From positions 724,309,931 through 724,373,930 of the forward strand of contig CM054057.1 of the NCBI GenBank assembly GCA_028641055.1: DNA of 64,000 nt, read 5' to 3'. This document shows positions 1-12,800 of the stretch, piece after piece. This stretch comes from Alopecurus myosuroides (Eukaryota; Streptophyta; Magnoliopsida; Poales; Poaceae). The position numbers and the translations under genes are program-made. A model generated the notes under the pieces. It had not been told where the DNA came from, did not search any database, and worked only from the letters and a program-made list of their open reading frames with translations. Numbering within the stretch: the stretch's first letter is position 1; every line of letters begins with the position of its first letter.

Positions 1-72
1 CCATGATTGTGCATTATGCCATGTTATTGATTGTTTGTCTCTCTGCGTTGTTTGTTTGCTTCTTCTCGAATA

Positions 73-171
73 GACGACGACGTTGAGACAGACGAGGTTT
101 ACGACACTACTTCTGAGGAGTTAGCCCAGTACCAGGCTACTGAGTTTGCAGGCAAAAATTCACTCACATGA
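73..171 (+). pseudogene. C-terminal exon fragment of an unidentified ORF
   Basis: After a possible splice acceptor (AG at 71-73 region) a frame rich in Asp, Glu and Thr runs to a TGA at 169-171. The peptide contains DDVETDEVYDTTSEELAQYQ and ends KNSLT. I do not recognise the family. Amino-acid choice suggests a real protein tail rather than chance. It may be the end of a gag-like exon of the surrounding retroelement remnant. Confidence 0.25.
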
Positions 172-1150
172 ACCATTGTGTTCCTTTCCACATTGGATAC
201 CGATACTTTCCGTTGTCTATTTCTGCTAGCCATATGAATCGTTGCTTCTGTTCGATCCTATCACATGTTACCCTGTAACCCTGATATAGCCTTACCTCCA
301 TACCTATCACCCCGTTGCTTGTTGCCCGTGTCTTACTAGCATGCTTAGGGTTGTTTTTGCTTGAGTCTGTTACTCGTTACTTTCTGTTACTATATTTCTA
401 TTATGTTCTGGGGCTCGAGGTTTAAACAATCAACATGTTAATATTGTGGATAATAATAATTTGATGATAAGGCACCGGCAGGAGGCCCGGCGTGGTTTTG
501 AGGCCTGCTAGTGTCGACCCTAATTGGGAAAAGAGTCTTGTCTACCGATCCATGATGAGCGCACTATCCGCATGTGGGAAGCGTGTATGGGCGCCCCCCT
601 CAATTTGATTCGATTCGCGTCTCGTCCAAATCGCCTCATTTAGTTCGGGTTTTCCATTTGCCGCACGCATATGTAGGTACGAACCCGAGGCCAGGGTGGA
701 AACTTTTGTAGTCGGCATTTAGGGAGACACGTTCTTAGAGTGCTATGAGGGTCCCCTTTTCTTCGTGGGGCTCGATTAGCCGTGCGCTCAATTGCACGGG
801 GTTCTTTGGGCTTGATGCGAAGAAGAGTTGAGTTGTGTTGAGTGCCCCGCTTGGTGGGAGGCATTCCATCTGGCGGGTTATTCTTACGTGTACGGCCAAA
901 TTGGTGCATCCCTGCAGGGTTAAATCTTCTCGAGAAGCTGTGTTTTCCGCGGTTATGGTTGACTTGGTGAAAGTACTGGCTAACAAGTACTCAGAATAAC
1001 TTACACCTAACTAATGATACTTGACTAGTAATAGTCTTATTGACACAATAACTGGAACCATCATTAATCCAAATGTGTGAGTTATCCTCGGATTGCTTCT
1101 TTGGATAAGGGGCGAGATCCAGGATGGGTTTGTTTGGAGTTAGTTGGTAG

Positions 1151-1438
1151 TTGGTTACGATACGCTATCTTATCTCCTTTCTGTTAGCCGGAAGTTGTAG
1201 TATATTTTGTAGTTGGTTAGTGCAGCCAGCTGCCGCATCTTTTGTATCACCCCTTTCTTCCGTTGAACCCAAAGCATCTGTGCTTGATGTTGTGGGGTAC
1301 ACTTTGGTGAACTGTGAGTCTTGCTTGCCAGTACGTTTATGTACTGACCCCTTTGGGGCTGTGGTTTCCGCAGACTACGCTTACGAGGATCCCCGTGATG
1401 GCTACTACGTGGAGTATGACGAGGCTGCTGACGAGTAG
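1151..1438 (+). pseudogene. Small frame with acidic tail, unidentified
   Basis: A 95-codon frame with no recognisable domain. Only its last 20 or so residues (DPRDGYYVEYDEAADE, then TAG) look protein-like: Tyr- and acid-rich, resembling in style the acidic Tyr-rich tail that ends at about 31759. The first part may be untranslated. It probably belongs to the retroelement-like remnant around it. No start context or upstream exon could be fixed. Confidence 0.2.
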
Positions 1439-1905
1439 ATAGAGGACCCCGGCAGGATCCGAGACATCGTGGATGGGCTCCGTCTTTTCGTTTCCGGCCT
1501 CTTAGGCCTATTTGGATCTTGTATGTACTCAGACACTTTGGATGCTTCCGCTGTGATGTAATGATGAATTGTTGGGACATGTGTCCTCTGGATGATTGTA
1601 TTTGCTATCTCTGCTCTAGTGAGAGCTATTTGCAACTTATTTCCATCTTTTGTGTCCTAGAGATATGTTGTGTTATCACTTGTTTAAAAGCCGTTGACGT
1701 ACCGTGTGTGAATGTTATGAAGTACGTCAATGGTAGTGTCCTGATTTCTATGGGATGGTTTACGCAGACGATGGATAGTAGAGAATGGTTGTCACACGTT
1801 TACGTGTTGGCCTGCTCATATTGAGATACGGGTGCCGGTATGCCCCGTAAGCCATTTGTTCTACTGTCTAGCGGACTGTGAGTATCTTCTAGAAGTCCGG
1901 GTGCG

Positions 1906-3833
1906 ACAGGATCTCCCATCTGCAGTATGCAGATGATTCCATCATCATGATCCAGAACAAGGATCTCGACATTGCCAATCTGAAATTCATGTTACTCTTG
2001 AGGAGATGTCCGGACTGCGCATCAACTTCCATAAATCTAGGTTCGCCTTGCCCCCACGGACCATCAGACTTGATCTTCTTGATTCAGCAGATCAACGCAT
2101 CCCACTATCTGAAAGAAAAGAAGGACCACAACCTTTCTCTTCTCCAGAACTGGACGGGAGAGTAGTATCCTGCACTAACCAATTAGAAGCAAGAGCTATG
2201 GGCATACTTAACTAGAACTCCCTCTTACTTAACTTCACTAACCAGCCCTAACTTAATGGAACTTACCTTAGTACTCTATTTCTATTATACAGAGCAAGAG
2301 GAAGAAAACGATATACTTATATTATCAATCCTAAGAAGGAAAGTCCTGTTAGTGAGTGGTAAACCAATAGATCCGACTAAGTCTTTGTGCTTGCCGAGTC
2401 CCTTGGCGAACAGACCTGCATTGCCAATATGCTCAATTGCAAGCTCGGCTCCTTCCCTTTTCTTTACCTTGGCCTCCCTATCTCAGACAGAAAGCTGACT
2501 ATCCACCAATGGAATTAATTAGTGAATAAATTGGGTGCTTGGGTGGAGGTTTGGATGGGTCGACTACTTTCCTCGAGGGGAAGTTTGATCCTCTCCAACG
2601 CATGCTTAGAGGCACTGCCCACCTACGCCATGGGACTATTCTTGCCTCAAGACGGGGTGCACGAGAAATTCGACTCCGTTCGCGCCTGATTCTTCTGGGA
2701 AGGTTCTGGCACCAAGCGCAAAGGCCACATGATTAACTGGCCAGCGGTTTGTCGACCCAAAGACTGCGGGGGTCTTGGGCTGACCAACACCAAGCCCATG
2801 AATAAAGCGTTGTTGCTCAAGTGGGTCTGGAAACTATTCAAGAATTACACCTCGCTTTGGCATGAGATAGTCTTTGAAAAATACTCCGAGGCGTCTAACA
2901 TTTTTGCCGCGGACCCTAGGGGGATACCATTTTTGGAATAGCCTCCACAAGATTAAGCATCTGTTTAAGTTGGGTGCAAGGTTCGAGGTTCGGGATGGAC
3001 TGCAGACTCCCTTTTGGTCTGACTGGTGGACAGGGGATGGCCCTCTAAAGGACATATACCCTCTGTTATTTGAGATCTGCGAGTTTCCTTCCATTTCTGC
3101 TGATGCGGCCTTTGACATTGAGGGGCTCCATTTCAGACGCACTTTCTCCCCACCGTGCATGGCTCAATGGCATGGGCTTAATGCAGAACTGACTGAGGTG
3201 GGTCTCTCAGTGGGTGCAGACTCCATTTCTTGGGCCTTGAAATCCTCGGGGGGCTTCTTAGTGGCCTCGATGTACAATAAGCTTGCTCAAGGGGCAACTA
3301 TTGTCATGTGTCGGGACATTTGGTCCGCGAACACCCCGCTCAAAGTGAAAATCTTCACTTGGCAGCTCGCTCAAGATAGGCTCCCATCTCGCAATAGACT
3401 CTTTGGGCGCTTTGCCCCGCCACGGCGGTTTTGCGCCCTTTGTGGTTCTGTGGAAGATGCTGCGCACATCGTATTTCAGTGCTCCCTGGCCAAACTAGGC
3501 TGGAGTGTGATCAGGCAGCTGCTAGGGTGCAGTTGGAGCCTGGCCACCTTCCCCCAGTTTTTCTCCATTGAACAATCTCTGTTAGGCTGCCAACACCGCA
3601 CCCGTTGGGTGCTGTTTGCGACGCTAGGATGGGTTCTTTTGCTTACTCGCAACAAACTCGCTATTGAATCCGTTGTTCCCAAACGTCCGGCTGACGTTAT
3701 TTTCAAAATGTTGATCTTTGTGCAGGCTTGGGAAATCTCGCAAAGGAACCTGACAAGTTGGCGCTGCTCCAGTTGGCGACCGGGCTCAAGACCATCTTCC
3801 ACTCTTTGCTGCCGCTGCCGAAATCACCCTTAG
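1906..3833 (+). pseudogene. LINE 1 ORF2 remnant: RT C-terminus and zf-RVT
   Basis: The piece starts with LQYADDSIIM (catalytic YADD), then NFHKS. After the 2043-2382 interruption it resumes with the usual C-terminal RT block (CIANMLNCKLGSFPFLYLGL). Stops and frame changes follow near 2517 and 2940. The frame 2874-3833 then holds the conserved C-terminal domain and the zf-RVT zinc finger, seen as LCGSVEDAAHIVFQC (CxxC...HxxxxC) near 3440-3480. Endonuclease and most of RT are absent, so it is non-functional. It is clearly related to the fuller LINE at 6463-13669. Confidence 0.8.
2043..2382. other. Unexplained insertion inside LINE 1
   Basis: The LINE frame ends at NFHKS (about 2040) and restarts at VFVLAESLGEQ (about 2384). 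The roughly 340 bases between have no LINE homology and no clear TIRs. They are moderately AT-rich with purine-rich runs. I could not identify the insert. Organelle-derived DNA or filler DNA from end joining are the simplest guesses. Confidence 0.5.
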
Positions 3834-3995
3834 TTCCCTTCCGGTCGGTTTTGGGGAGGCTAGCCCCTTGCTGTTTTCCTGTTTTTCTGTTTGGCGAAGC
3901 TGTAGGCCTCAGCATGTTTAAGTCCCATCTCTGTTCAACTGAATTCCTTGCTTTATTAATTTAAAGTAGGGCATAAGTGATGCCTTTTATCTAAT

Positions 3996-6446
3996 TTTTT
4001 TTATACAATAGTAGACACCAAATAAATATCTTAGCCGACCACCAAAATCACACCACCATCACAATAATATATAAAAATCATTCTTCGGCCGCCTGGGCCT
4101 TTGCTTTCCTTTCCTCCGTTATGTGCTTTATTTCCTAGATAAAGTATGCTTTCTGATCGCATGTTGCTCGTGTTGGCGGACATGATATGCGCTATTAGGC
4201 CCTCTTCTTGATTTCCCTGTCATCTTCCTACTCCTTGAGTTTTTTTCTCTTGCACGACAAAGTAGGTGCTCCACCTTCAGTGGTTATCTTCATGCATCTT
4301 CAATTTGGTAGCCGAGCATGATGAGACCTCCTTCATGTACTCGGCTACCACCTTGAATGGAGGGAGATGATGCCTCCTTCTTTCACACCCTTGATTTGTT
4401 TGTCCCAACTTAGACGTTCCAAGCAGGCCCTAGCATCCGATCTGTGTAGATCGGCACCTCTCCTCCCCTCGGCCGTTCAAAATGAGTCAGCGTTTTCCAC
4501 TTTGACAATTATTAATCCTGGACCAACAATGCATCAAACCGAAGGTCGTTTTCTCGTGATTGATTTCTATGTACATTTCTAGAGCATCTTGCAACTAGAT
4601 AAAAGGTCACAAGTCAAATACAAATGAACTTGAGATCATGGAAAGTTATAGCAATTTCATGAGCATGCAAGTTTGCAGGAGTATGTAGGATCTTACATTG
4701 TCGGAAAAGTTCTCGCCACTCCCATTTTTCATCATTATTTGATCATGGCACTGGTGAAACTTTTTACAAAGAGCCCTTGTATGGCGCTCCACCAATGTCC
4801 GACTTCACTCACATTGCGATCAATGTGTGGCGGGTATGCCTTTTTTAAAAGTCCTTGGGGACCCTACTCTAATATGATTCACGATGTGTTGTGCGTCTGT
4901 AATGGGGTCTTGCTTATTGTCATCTAAGCTTCACACAATAATTCATTCTCGGGTGCTAACCACGTCTTGCCTCTTGAATCTGAACAGATCACCTTCGCCT
5001 TCTTGATTTTCTTGCCGGCTGCAACATATTGCACTCACGTTCCTCTTGGACGGCCTCCCCAGCGTGGCCCTAGGCCAACCTCCCTAGTGGCTCTGGCTGG
5101 CATCCCCACCCTGGCCCTGGCCTCATCGCCATAATAACCATCGTGGATAAGCTGATTAAACGCGTTGGTGGACGTCTCCTACGACATTGAATGGACAATT
5201 CATCACATTGTCGGTTTCATTGAAAGAACATGTGCACAGTGCCGGCTTCATTCGATGCAAACGCGCACAAACATACGCACCTTGCCAAGCTCGGACATTT
5301 TGACGAGCATGTTGGCGCCACAATGACCCAAGAGTTTCTACCGGGAAGTCGTGATGCCGGAATCACCATTTCGTGATTCCCGGTAGCTCGTGTGCTAAAT
5401 CGTTGTAGATGGATTCCTGGTTGAGGTTGATGCCTCGGCCTGGGTTTATGACTGCAATAGGCGAGAATAATGCATTCCTTGGGTTGGTGGTGTCGTTCTC
5501 GCCTACCTCAGGGCGAGACGAAGAAAAGTGTCTGTGTCAGCACCATGGCTCGCCATTGAAGTAGGTGGTGGAAGACGACGAGGAGCTCCGAGAAGGGATG
5601 GCTATCGTGCTCCCTTGGCTCAAATCGAGCAGTACGTCCTTTTCCTCATGCATTTTAGCCTGCCAGCTTGACCGGTGGATGCCACCGCGTGAATCTGCTC
5701 GATTGTAGATCCCACCGGCTCCCACTTCATCAGCGACATCATCTCCTCGCCTTACGCCGATGCCTTGCGGGGTTGCGAGTAGAGAGTCATTCGTATAGTC
5801 GAGGAGTGAGGGAAGGAGAGGGTTGCACTAGCGGCGGCAATGTGAAAATGTAGAGGAAATTTGGGATTCCGACGATCGGAGAAGCAATATAGAAGGAGAA
5901 GAAGAATTTTGCCCAACTTCTGTGTAAGACCCCCCTATCGGAGGCCTTGTCCGGGCGTTGTCCGGCGCCCCCCGAGCAGGCCTCTAGATTTTGACGACGG
6001 CTCCGGGGTGACATGGCAGAAACTCGGTTGTCCCGGATAGATGGGGAATATAGCCGGTGTCTTTTTTTTTGTCCGGACCTTAATAAACCTTCCAGAGTCC
6101 TTTGTGTGGTGCCAATGGAAATGCTTTTAGATTGGGCCCTTTGTCCAATGAGAAAAATGATGATGTATCGGTGATATTCATGGCCGCATATCAACACTAA
6201 AGGTATACGAGTTATGATCCAAACAAAACACCGTAAAATCGTGGAGAACTCGGCACTCATCCCCGAGTAACTTTTTTTTTTACTTTAAAAACTGGATGTC
6301 ATGGAACGGGTTGGGTGTTTTTGTTCCATTATGGGAACTGGCCCTATTTTTTTTTTGGTTTGTACAGAAAAACAATCGGCAGCCATGTCTTCACAAATAG
6401 AGACACAGGTATTTCTATGTTAGATTCCTTCACGTTTTGCTGGCTT
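3996..6446. other. Intergenic region holding a decayed minus-strand gene
   Basis: This stretch lies between the 3' end of LINE 1 and the left target duplication of LINE A. Apart from the decayed gene at 4090-5730 it holds A/T homopolymer runs (6061, 6273, 6350) and no supported feature. The right end (6280-6446) continues across LINE A to 13686, since the 16-bp duplication at 6447-6462 and 13670-13685 shows that they were once adjacent. Confidence 0.4.
4090..5730 (-). pseudogene. Decayed Myb/SANT or NAM-associated type gene
   Basis: On the minus strand, fragments in shifting frames read in order: GAGGIYNRADSRGG and a Ser run (about 5725-5537), TNAFNQLIHDGYYGDEAR (about 5170), KVICSDSRGKTWLAPENELL (about 4990), and near 4340-4100 a Lys/Glu-rich helix piece ending KHITEERKAKAQAAEE. 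This order matches plant proteins with a SANT-like region followed by a NAM-associated C-terminal domain, often found with PIF/Harbinger transposons. Many stops and frameshifts make it a pseudogene. No TIR could be assigned, so an element origin is inferred. Confidence 0.4.
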
Positions 6447-6462
6447 GATAGGAAAATGGTAT
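6447..6462. repeat. Left 16-bp target-site duplication of LINE A
   Basis: GATAGGAAAATGGTAT here is repeated exactly at 13670-13685, with LINE A between. A perfect long duplication is the expected mark of target-primed reverse transcription. It fixes both ends of the element and shows that the copy is full length at the 5' side. Confidence 0.85.
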
Positions 6463-6524
6463 AAAACTTCGAACGGCGACTGTAACCACCGGCGACGAGA
6501 CCCGCTAGCCTGACTCCCGACCGG

Positions 6525-9500
6525 ATGGCGCCGGCCGCGTCCCCAGTTGGGGGGACGGCAGCTGCTTCTATCCGGGGGAGGCGGTGGGCTGACCTCGCTG
6601 ACGAGGAGGATGAAGAAGTAGCAATGGCGGCGGAGCTCCTGGCGCGGTGTTCTATCCCTCCATCCCCGACCTTCGGTGATTTCCTGCTGGGTGCTAGACG
6701 GGTACCGAGGATGATCCAGCGACGGGGTACGGTGCTAGGCCGTCGGCCGCGGGAAGGTCACCATGACCGGCCGGAAGTGCCTCCGGCAACGACGCTCGTC
6801 ACTGCGGCTCTGAGCCAGCCGGGGAGGGGCGGGGTGCTGCCCGTGGACACGGGGAGAGGCCCTGGGTCCGTGGACGCGCCTCTCCCTCCTCCAGGCCCGG
6901 GGTGCAGCGGCGGTGCATTGGCCGGTGCGGCCGTACCGACGGCGGCGGCGCCCTCGCCCAACGAAGCCGCTCCTGCGTGCGGGGCTTGCCCTAGGCTGGA
7001 TGGGCCAGATGGGCCGGCCCAGGCACTCGAGTGGAGACGGCCGCGGGCTGAAGGGGCTGCTGTACGCGGATGGGCCAGGAGGCCGGGCACGGGCCGGCCC
7101 AACGGGCCCTGGCTCTGGATCCCGCGGGGCTCAAGAGATCTGCAGTTAGGGTTTCCGGCCCCCGCACATTCTATTCGCCACTTCGCTGCGCGTGCTCGCA
7201 CCGTTACCCCAACGCCGCCGCCGCCTCCCTTGACGCGCTCGTTCGCCGTCGTTGCCGCCACCGACCCCATGAAGCGCGGCCGCCCGGAGGAAGACGAGGC
7301 GGACGTCCATCCCCGCCGGCGCGCGCGGTCCCCTTCCCCCATCCCCGCCCCTGGTCGCCCCCGTACCCGGTCTCCACGCGACCGGACGTATCGTCCGCCG
7401 GCGCGGCGCTCGCCGGCGCGGCGCTCCCCGGCGCGGCTCCCCTCTCCTCGCAGGTCCTCTGCTGCCCGGCAGCCTCCACGCACTGCCTCTGACCAGGGGA
7501 GGGGCCGGTCGCCGCCTCGCTCGCCTAGGCGTGCTGCCTCGCCGACTGGGGCTCGCCGGGAAGCGGAGATGCGGGAGGAGCTGCTGCTCCGGCGCCAGGA
7601 GCAGGCCCGGTCGCCCCCATGTCGCCACGCGCTGCCGTTGGCTCGCTCGCATGTCGTAGGGACTGGTCGTGAGGCTGAGCGCAGCTCCTGGTGGGGTCGG
7701 ACCGATGACCGCCTGCCACAGCACCATGCTGGTCTGGGGCGTTCCGCTCAGGGTCGTGCTGGGGATGGGATGGATGCGGCTCCATCGAATGCGAACAAGA
7801 AGAAGGCAAACAACAAGAAGAAAAAGAAGCCGCGACAGATGGTGCCGGATGGCGTCGGAGGGAACCAGATGGGGTACCCACCGATGCCGTCTACCACCGT
7901 CTCCCCGGGAGCTCCGCGCGACTCGACCCACACAGGGTTGGGTGCGACACACTCTCAGGCGGAGGGTGGGACAAGGTCTCCGCGGCGGATCCAGTGCTTT
8001 AACTGTGGGATCTTTGGGCACTTTCTGTCAGACTGTACCCAGCCGGAGTGCTGCCTGCGTTGTGGCGATCCGGGTCACCGCCTGACTATGTGCTCGGTTC
8101 CGGCTGGTCCACCGCGCAGGCCTCACCTTGAGCTCCTTGGTCACGGGGTGGAGTCGATCTTCTACTACATCGATCTAGGCGGAGTCCCGATGGTGGTCCC
8201 CGAGAACCTGGCTCGCGTCTCCGTGCTCCCTGACCAGCTCCCGACTCTCTCCGCTGGCCTCACGGTGGAGATCTTGCGTGATGAGCTGGCCCAGATCATG
8301 CCCGGCCATGAGTGGAAGGTGCGTGAGGTCTCACCCACTGAGTTTGCGGTGGTCTTCCCGACTGCCGAGATGCTCCGACTGTGTTCCATGGGCTCGACCT
8401 TCACTCTTCCAATCAACAAGATTCAGGTGTCTATCAAAGCTTCTACTGCTGCTTCCTCGACGAACATGCTTCGCTCCACTTGGGTTCGCCTGTTTGGTCT
8501 TCCTGACGCGGCTAGGACCCCCGCGGTTCTCGAGCTGCTCTCCCAGGCGCTTGGCAAGGTGGATGAGATCGATCAGGCATCCCTTGCTGGCCCTGGTGCA
8601 GTTCGCATCCGCATCCTCTGTCCGGACCCGAGCCTCCTACCTGGTCTTCTGCCTCCTGTCTACTTTGGTGGACGTGGTGGGAACGAGGGGGCGACTGTGC
8701 GGGTGGAGCTGGAGGAGGACCGTCCCCCTCCCCACCCCCCAGTCGCCCCGAGGGGGGTCCGTCCGGGCAGGACGGCGACTCCTCGGACGCTGATTCCTCG
8801 GACGACGACGACGACGAGACCGACCAGCGGGAGTCTCAGGAGCCCGACCCCTCGGCTGACGTTGCCCCACCTGTGGCCCCGGCGGCCTCTTCTGCTGCGC
8901 CGCCACAGGGAGCAGCCGTGGACTCTGGGCACTCTGTGTCGCTGGGCGTGGAGGGTGCGCTCCCCAAGGCCCCCTTCTCTCAGTACGGTTCTAACTTTGG
9001 GCTTCCGGGCCTCGACGCCGCTGCTCTTGGACTGGGGGAGGGAGACCTGGAGGAGGACTACGCCAACGTAGGGTTGGAGGTGGTCCCGCCGTCCTCGTCA
9101 CGCTCAGGAGGGGCCCTCTGCTACACCCTCTCCCCGGGTTCGTCCCCCACCTCTCCGGTGAGCTCCCCGCCCCCGGTCCCGGTGACCCCGGCGTCGGGCC
9201 CTTGCGAGCAGGTCACAGTCTTCCCCGACACCCCTGTGGCCTCCACGCAGGAGCCGACGCGGCGAGTCTCTAGGCCGCCTGCCCAGCCGTCTCGCTGCAG
9301 TGCTCGTCTGGCCCGGGCCAGGGGGGATCTGGACGGGCCAGTTCCTACTGTGGAGGCACAGGCGATTCAGCTGACGGCCGCGCGCCGCGACACCACAGGT
9401 ACGCCGCGCCTTCCCCCCCTTTGCTCCCCTTCCTCGGGCTCTATATTTTCTGTTCTCGATGAGGTCCCCCTGGACCATCTGGCTCAGGTTGCCGCTGATT

Positions 9501-9844
9501 GTGGGGTGGTGTTCCGGGGGGAGCGAGTCCCCCGGTTGGAGCAGATCGCCACTATAAAGGCAAAGGAGGTTATTGAGGGGGCCCTGGCTACCGCACGAGC
9601 TCAGGCGGAGCTTGTGCGGACGGCGGTCCCCTCCTCAGGTCCTCTGGTGCAGATGGCCCCGGACCCGAGCAGTAGTTCCCAGATTGTGCCTAGTGGGACG
9701 GAGGCTCCTGCGCAGGGTGCCCAGACGGGGAGCCCACGCGGGCGGCCTCCCAAGGTCCCCAAGGCTTCGTCTCGGCCCTCGACCATTGGTAGGGCCCGCT
9801 CTGTCCCCCGTAAGGGGACACCCCCCGATAGTGTTTCCCAATGA
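6525..9844 (+). pseudogene. LINE A ORF1 (RNA-binding, zinc-knuckle protein), one frameshift
   Basis: ORF1 of plant L1 elements encodes an RNA chaperone that packages the element RNA. The N-terminus (MAPAASPVGGTA) is followed by a Pro/Arg-rich basic region. Two CCHC knuckles lie at about residues 490-525 (CFNCGIFGHFLSDC and CLRCGDPGHRLTMC), and a globular region follows (about 545-740). At 8750-8758, inside a run of G, the frame moves by one base. Downstream coding continues as an acidic stretch (SSDDDDDETDQ) and runs to TGA at 9842-9844. The joined length would be about 1100 residues. The start is the first ATG after the short 5' UTR. The stop overlaps the ORF2 start as ATGA. A sequencing error in the G-run is possible. 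Confidence 0.85.
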
Positions 9845-12800
9845 GTGCTCCTATCCGATCATTCATATGGAACATGCGGGGTTTTGGGCGGGAGGGCTCT
9901 TCAAAGCAGCTTAGCGAATATATGCGACGTGAAGTTGTTGATATTGTCGGGCTTCAGGAAACGATTCGACAAGACTTCTCCATCCATGAGTTACAGCGCC
10001 TTAGCCCTTTCAAATTTGCCTGGCAATGGCTGCCGGCTACCGGTCACTCAGGCGGGATCCTCCTTGGTGCAAAGGAGGAGACCTTTGAGGTGGAGGACAT
10101 GGACCGCGGGGAATTTTTCGTGAGTATGCTTCTTACTCATAGACACACCTCCTTCCAATGGGAGGTGATCATCGTCTATGGCCCCGCCGACCACAGACGA
10201 TCGCCGGCCTTTCTTGCCGAGTTACGCGGCAAGGTAGAGAGATGCTCTACCCCGGTAGTTATTGCCGGGGACTTTAACCTCATAAGGTCTCCGGACGATA
10301 AAAGTTCGGCTAACATGGATCATCGGCGGATTGATATGTTCAACGACTGCATCGCCGACCTTGCCCTTAAGGAAATTAGGCGGATAGGAGCTAGATACAC
10401 TTGGTCTAACAACCGAGCTGACCCGGTCCGGAGTGTGCTGGACCGAGTCCTTGTATCGGTAGACTGGGAGATAGCGTTCCCTCTGTGCTCATTACAGGCA
10501 CTGACTAGGGTTGGTTCGGATCACACCCCCCTATTGCTTTCGTCTGGCGGCACCATTCCACCAAAATTGAACCGATTCCACTTTGAAAATTTCTGGCTTG
10601 AGAAACCAGGATTTGTGGAAGCAGTCCAGGCTCGCTGGACTGAGGCTGCGGCTAATCCACCTCGCATGTTTAATGCGGTGGACGCTTGGCACCACTGTGC
10701 CCAGATGTCGCGCAAATTCATGAGAGGGCGGGGTGCCAACCTTGGCGCGGAGGTGAAGAGAAGAAAAGGTACGATCTTGGAGGCGATCCAGTCCCTCGAT
10801 CGCGCTTCGGACTCGGTAGGGCTAACCGCAGAGGAGTGGCTTCAGCGGTATGCCCTTGAGGATTCCCTTATGGAGATTTACAAGGGCGAAGAGGTATTTT
10901 GGCGACAGCGGAGTCGCCAAAACTGGATCCTTCGAGGCGAGTCTAATACAGCATACTTCCACGCGATCGCTAACGGACGTCGGCGGAAATACTCTATTCC
11001 TTGCCTTTGGGAGGGCGATCGTCTCTTGGAGGAACCGAGAGAGATCTCCGCCCATATTTACTCCTTCTATAAGGAGTTATTTTCCGCGGGTCCACGCTCG
11101 GGGACCTCGCTAGTCCAGGATCTGTGGCCAGTGGGGGCACAGGTCTCGGATGCGGAAAACGCGGACCTTACCCTCCCCTTCCTTGAGGAGGAGGTGGCCC
11201 ATGCGATCATGGATATGAAGGCAAACTCGGCCCCGGGGCCTGATGGCCTTCCAGTGACCTTCTTCCAGAAATTCTGGGAGACGATCAAGGCGGTCATCAT
11301 GCCAATGTTCCAGGAATTCTATATTGGAACCTTGGTGATGACCCGTCTTAATTTTGGCGTGATTACCTTGATCCCCAAGGTAGTGGGGGGCTCGGACATC
11401 CGCCAATTCAGACCGATTACTGTCCTGAACGTCATCCATCGAATCTTCTCCAAAGTGTGCGCCACCAGACTTGCTCCAGTTCTGGAACGCCTCACACATC
11501 CGTACCAATTCGCCTTCCTAAAAGGACGGTACATCCATGATGGGATCCTAGCCCTCCATGAAATAGTTAACGAGGTGAAGGCACGACGCCAGAAGGGCGT
11601 CTTCCTTAAGCTGGACTTTCAAAAGGCTTACGACCGCCTGGAGTGGCCCTTCCTTCGCCTAGCGTTAGAGCGAAGGGGAGTGGATAACCGGATGATTTGC
11701 TGGATTATGCAATTGGTGATGAGAGGGAATACCTCCATTAACATTAACGGGGTAGTCGGCCCTTATTTTAAATCCACGTGTGGTGTTAGACAGGGTGATC
11801 CCATTGCACCCCTATTGTTCAACGCTGCAGTGGACGTCCTTGCAGAGGTCTTGGAGCGCGCCAAGACCTCTGGCCACATCTCTGGGGTGGTTGGACATCT
11901 AGTCCCAGGAGGAGGGGTGACCCATCTTCAGTATGCGGATGACACCATGATCATGGTTGAGGGGTCGGAACTTGACATTATTAATCTAAAATTCCTCCTC
12001 CTTTGCTTTGAATCCATGTATGGCCTCAAGATCAACTTCGACAAGAGCGAAGTTGTGATTCTTGGTTACTCCGCGGCAGACCAACAGCGGATTGCTGATA
12101 ACCTTAACTGTAGACTGACGCAGTTCCCAGTCTGCTACCTGGGAATGCCTATCCGTGATTCTAGGATCCTTATCAAGGATCTAGACCCGCTAGTAGGGCG
12201 GGTCAGGACTAGATCGGAGCCATGGCAAGGGAGGTTCACTTCCAAAGGGAGTAAGACTATCCTTATTGACTCCTGCCTGTCTAGCCTCCCCATGTATATG
12301 ATGGGGCTATACTTGCTTCCGGAGGGCGTCCATGCCAGCTTCGATAAGGAACTCTCTCGCTTCTTCTGGCAGGATGCGAAGGGTCACCAAAAGTATCATA
12401 TGGTGAAATGGGCGGATCTCTGCGCCCCTAAGGAGTTTGGGGGCATAGGGATTTTGGCCTCTCGCCAGATGAATAAAGCACTCATGCTGAAATGGGTGTG
12501 GCGGATTTTACGGGACGACGGGGGCCTCTGGCTCCAACTCATTAAGGCTAAATACCTTAGGGGTAGTCCGCTCCTGGCGTGTGAGCGAAAGGAGGGTTCG
12601 CAGTTTTGGCGAACGATCCAGACTATCAAACATGAGATCCGCCGAGGGATCTCCTTTTCCGTAGGTGACGGACGAGGGATCCTGTTCTGGATGGACCCCT
12701 GGTTAGGTGCTCACCCCCTCCGCCACGAGTTCCCGGAATTGTTCGCGATATGCTCAGATCCGGGATTGTTGGTGGCGGGGGCGGTCCAGAACGGGCAGTG

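Larger units (their letters stand above)
1..1905. other. Retroelement-like remnant without an intact gene
   Basis: No intact gene is visible in this stretch. It has the texture of an LTR-retrotransposon remnant: short acidic C-terminal reading frames (ending at 171 and at 1438) separated by non-coding sequence with long runs of unrelated stops. I could not find paired LTRs, a primer-binding site or a target duplication, so the class is an inference. The right border is where LINE homology begins. Alternatively it may be several nested fragments. Confidence 0.3.
1906..3995 (+). mobile_element. 5'-truncated L1-type LINE (LINE 1)
   Basis: Homology to plant L1 reverse transcriptase begins abruptly just before the YADD box at about 1925 and continues through the C-terminal domain to a 3' end near 3995. 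The 3' end has a T-rich tail after a CTTTA...TAAAG hairpin (3951-3966). 5' truncation is normal for LINEs, which are copied from the RNA 3' end. A foreign block of about 340 bases (2043-2382) interrupts the coding part. No clear target duplication was found. Confidence 0.8.

Noticed and set aside
5787..6260. 157-codon minus frame
   Set aside because: No recognisable domain and no link by splice sites or phase to the decayed gene at 4090-5730; probably chance or untranslated sequence.
6758..8021. Long minus-strand frames opposite LINE A ORF1 (for example 241 and 291 codons)
   Set aside because: They are shadows of the GC-rich ORF1, which has zinc knuckles and correct ORF2 coupling on the plus strand.
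11110..11508. 132-codon minus frame inside LINE A ORF2
   Set aside because: It lies entirely opposite the conserved reverse-transcriptase coding sequence and shows no domain.
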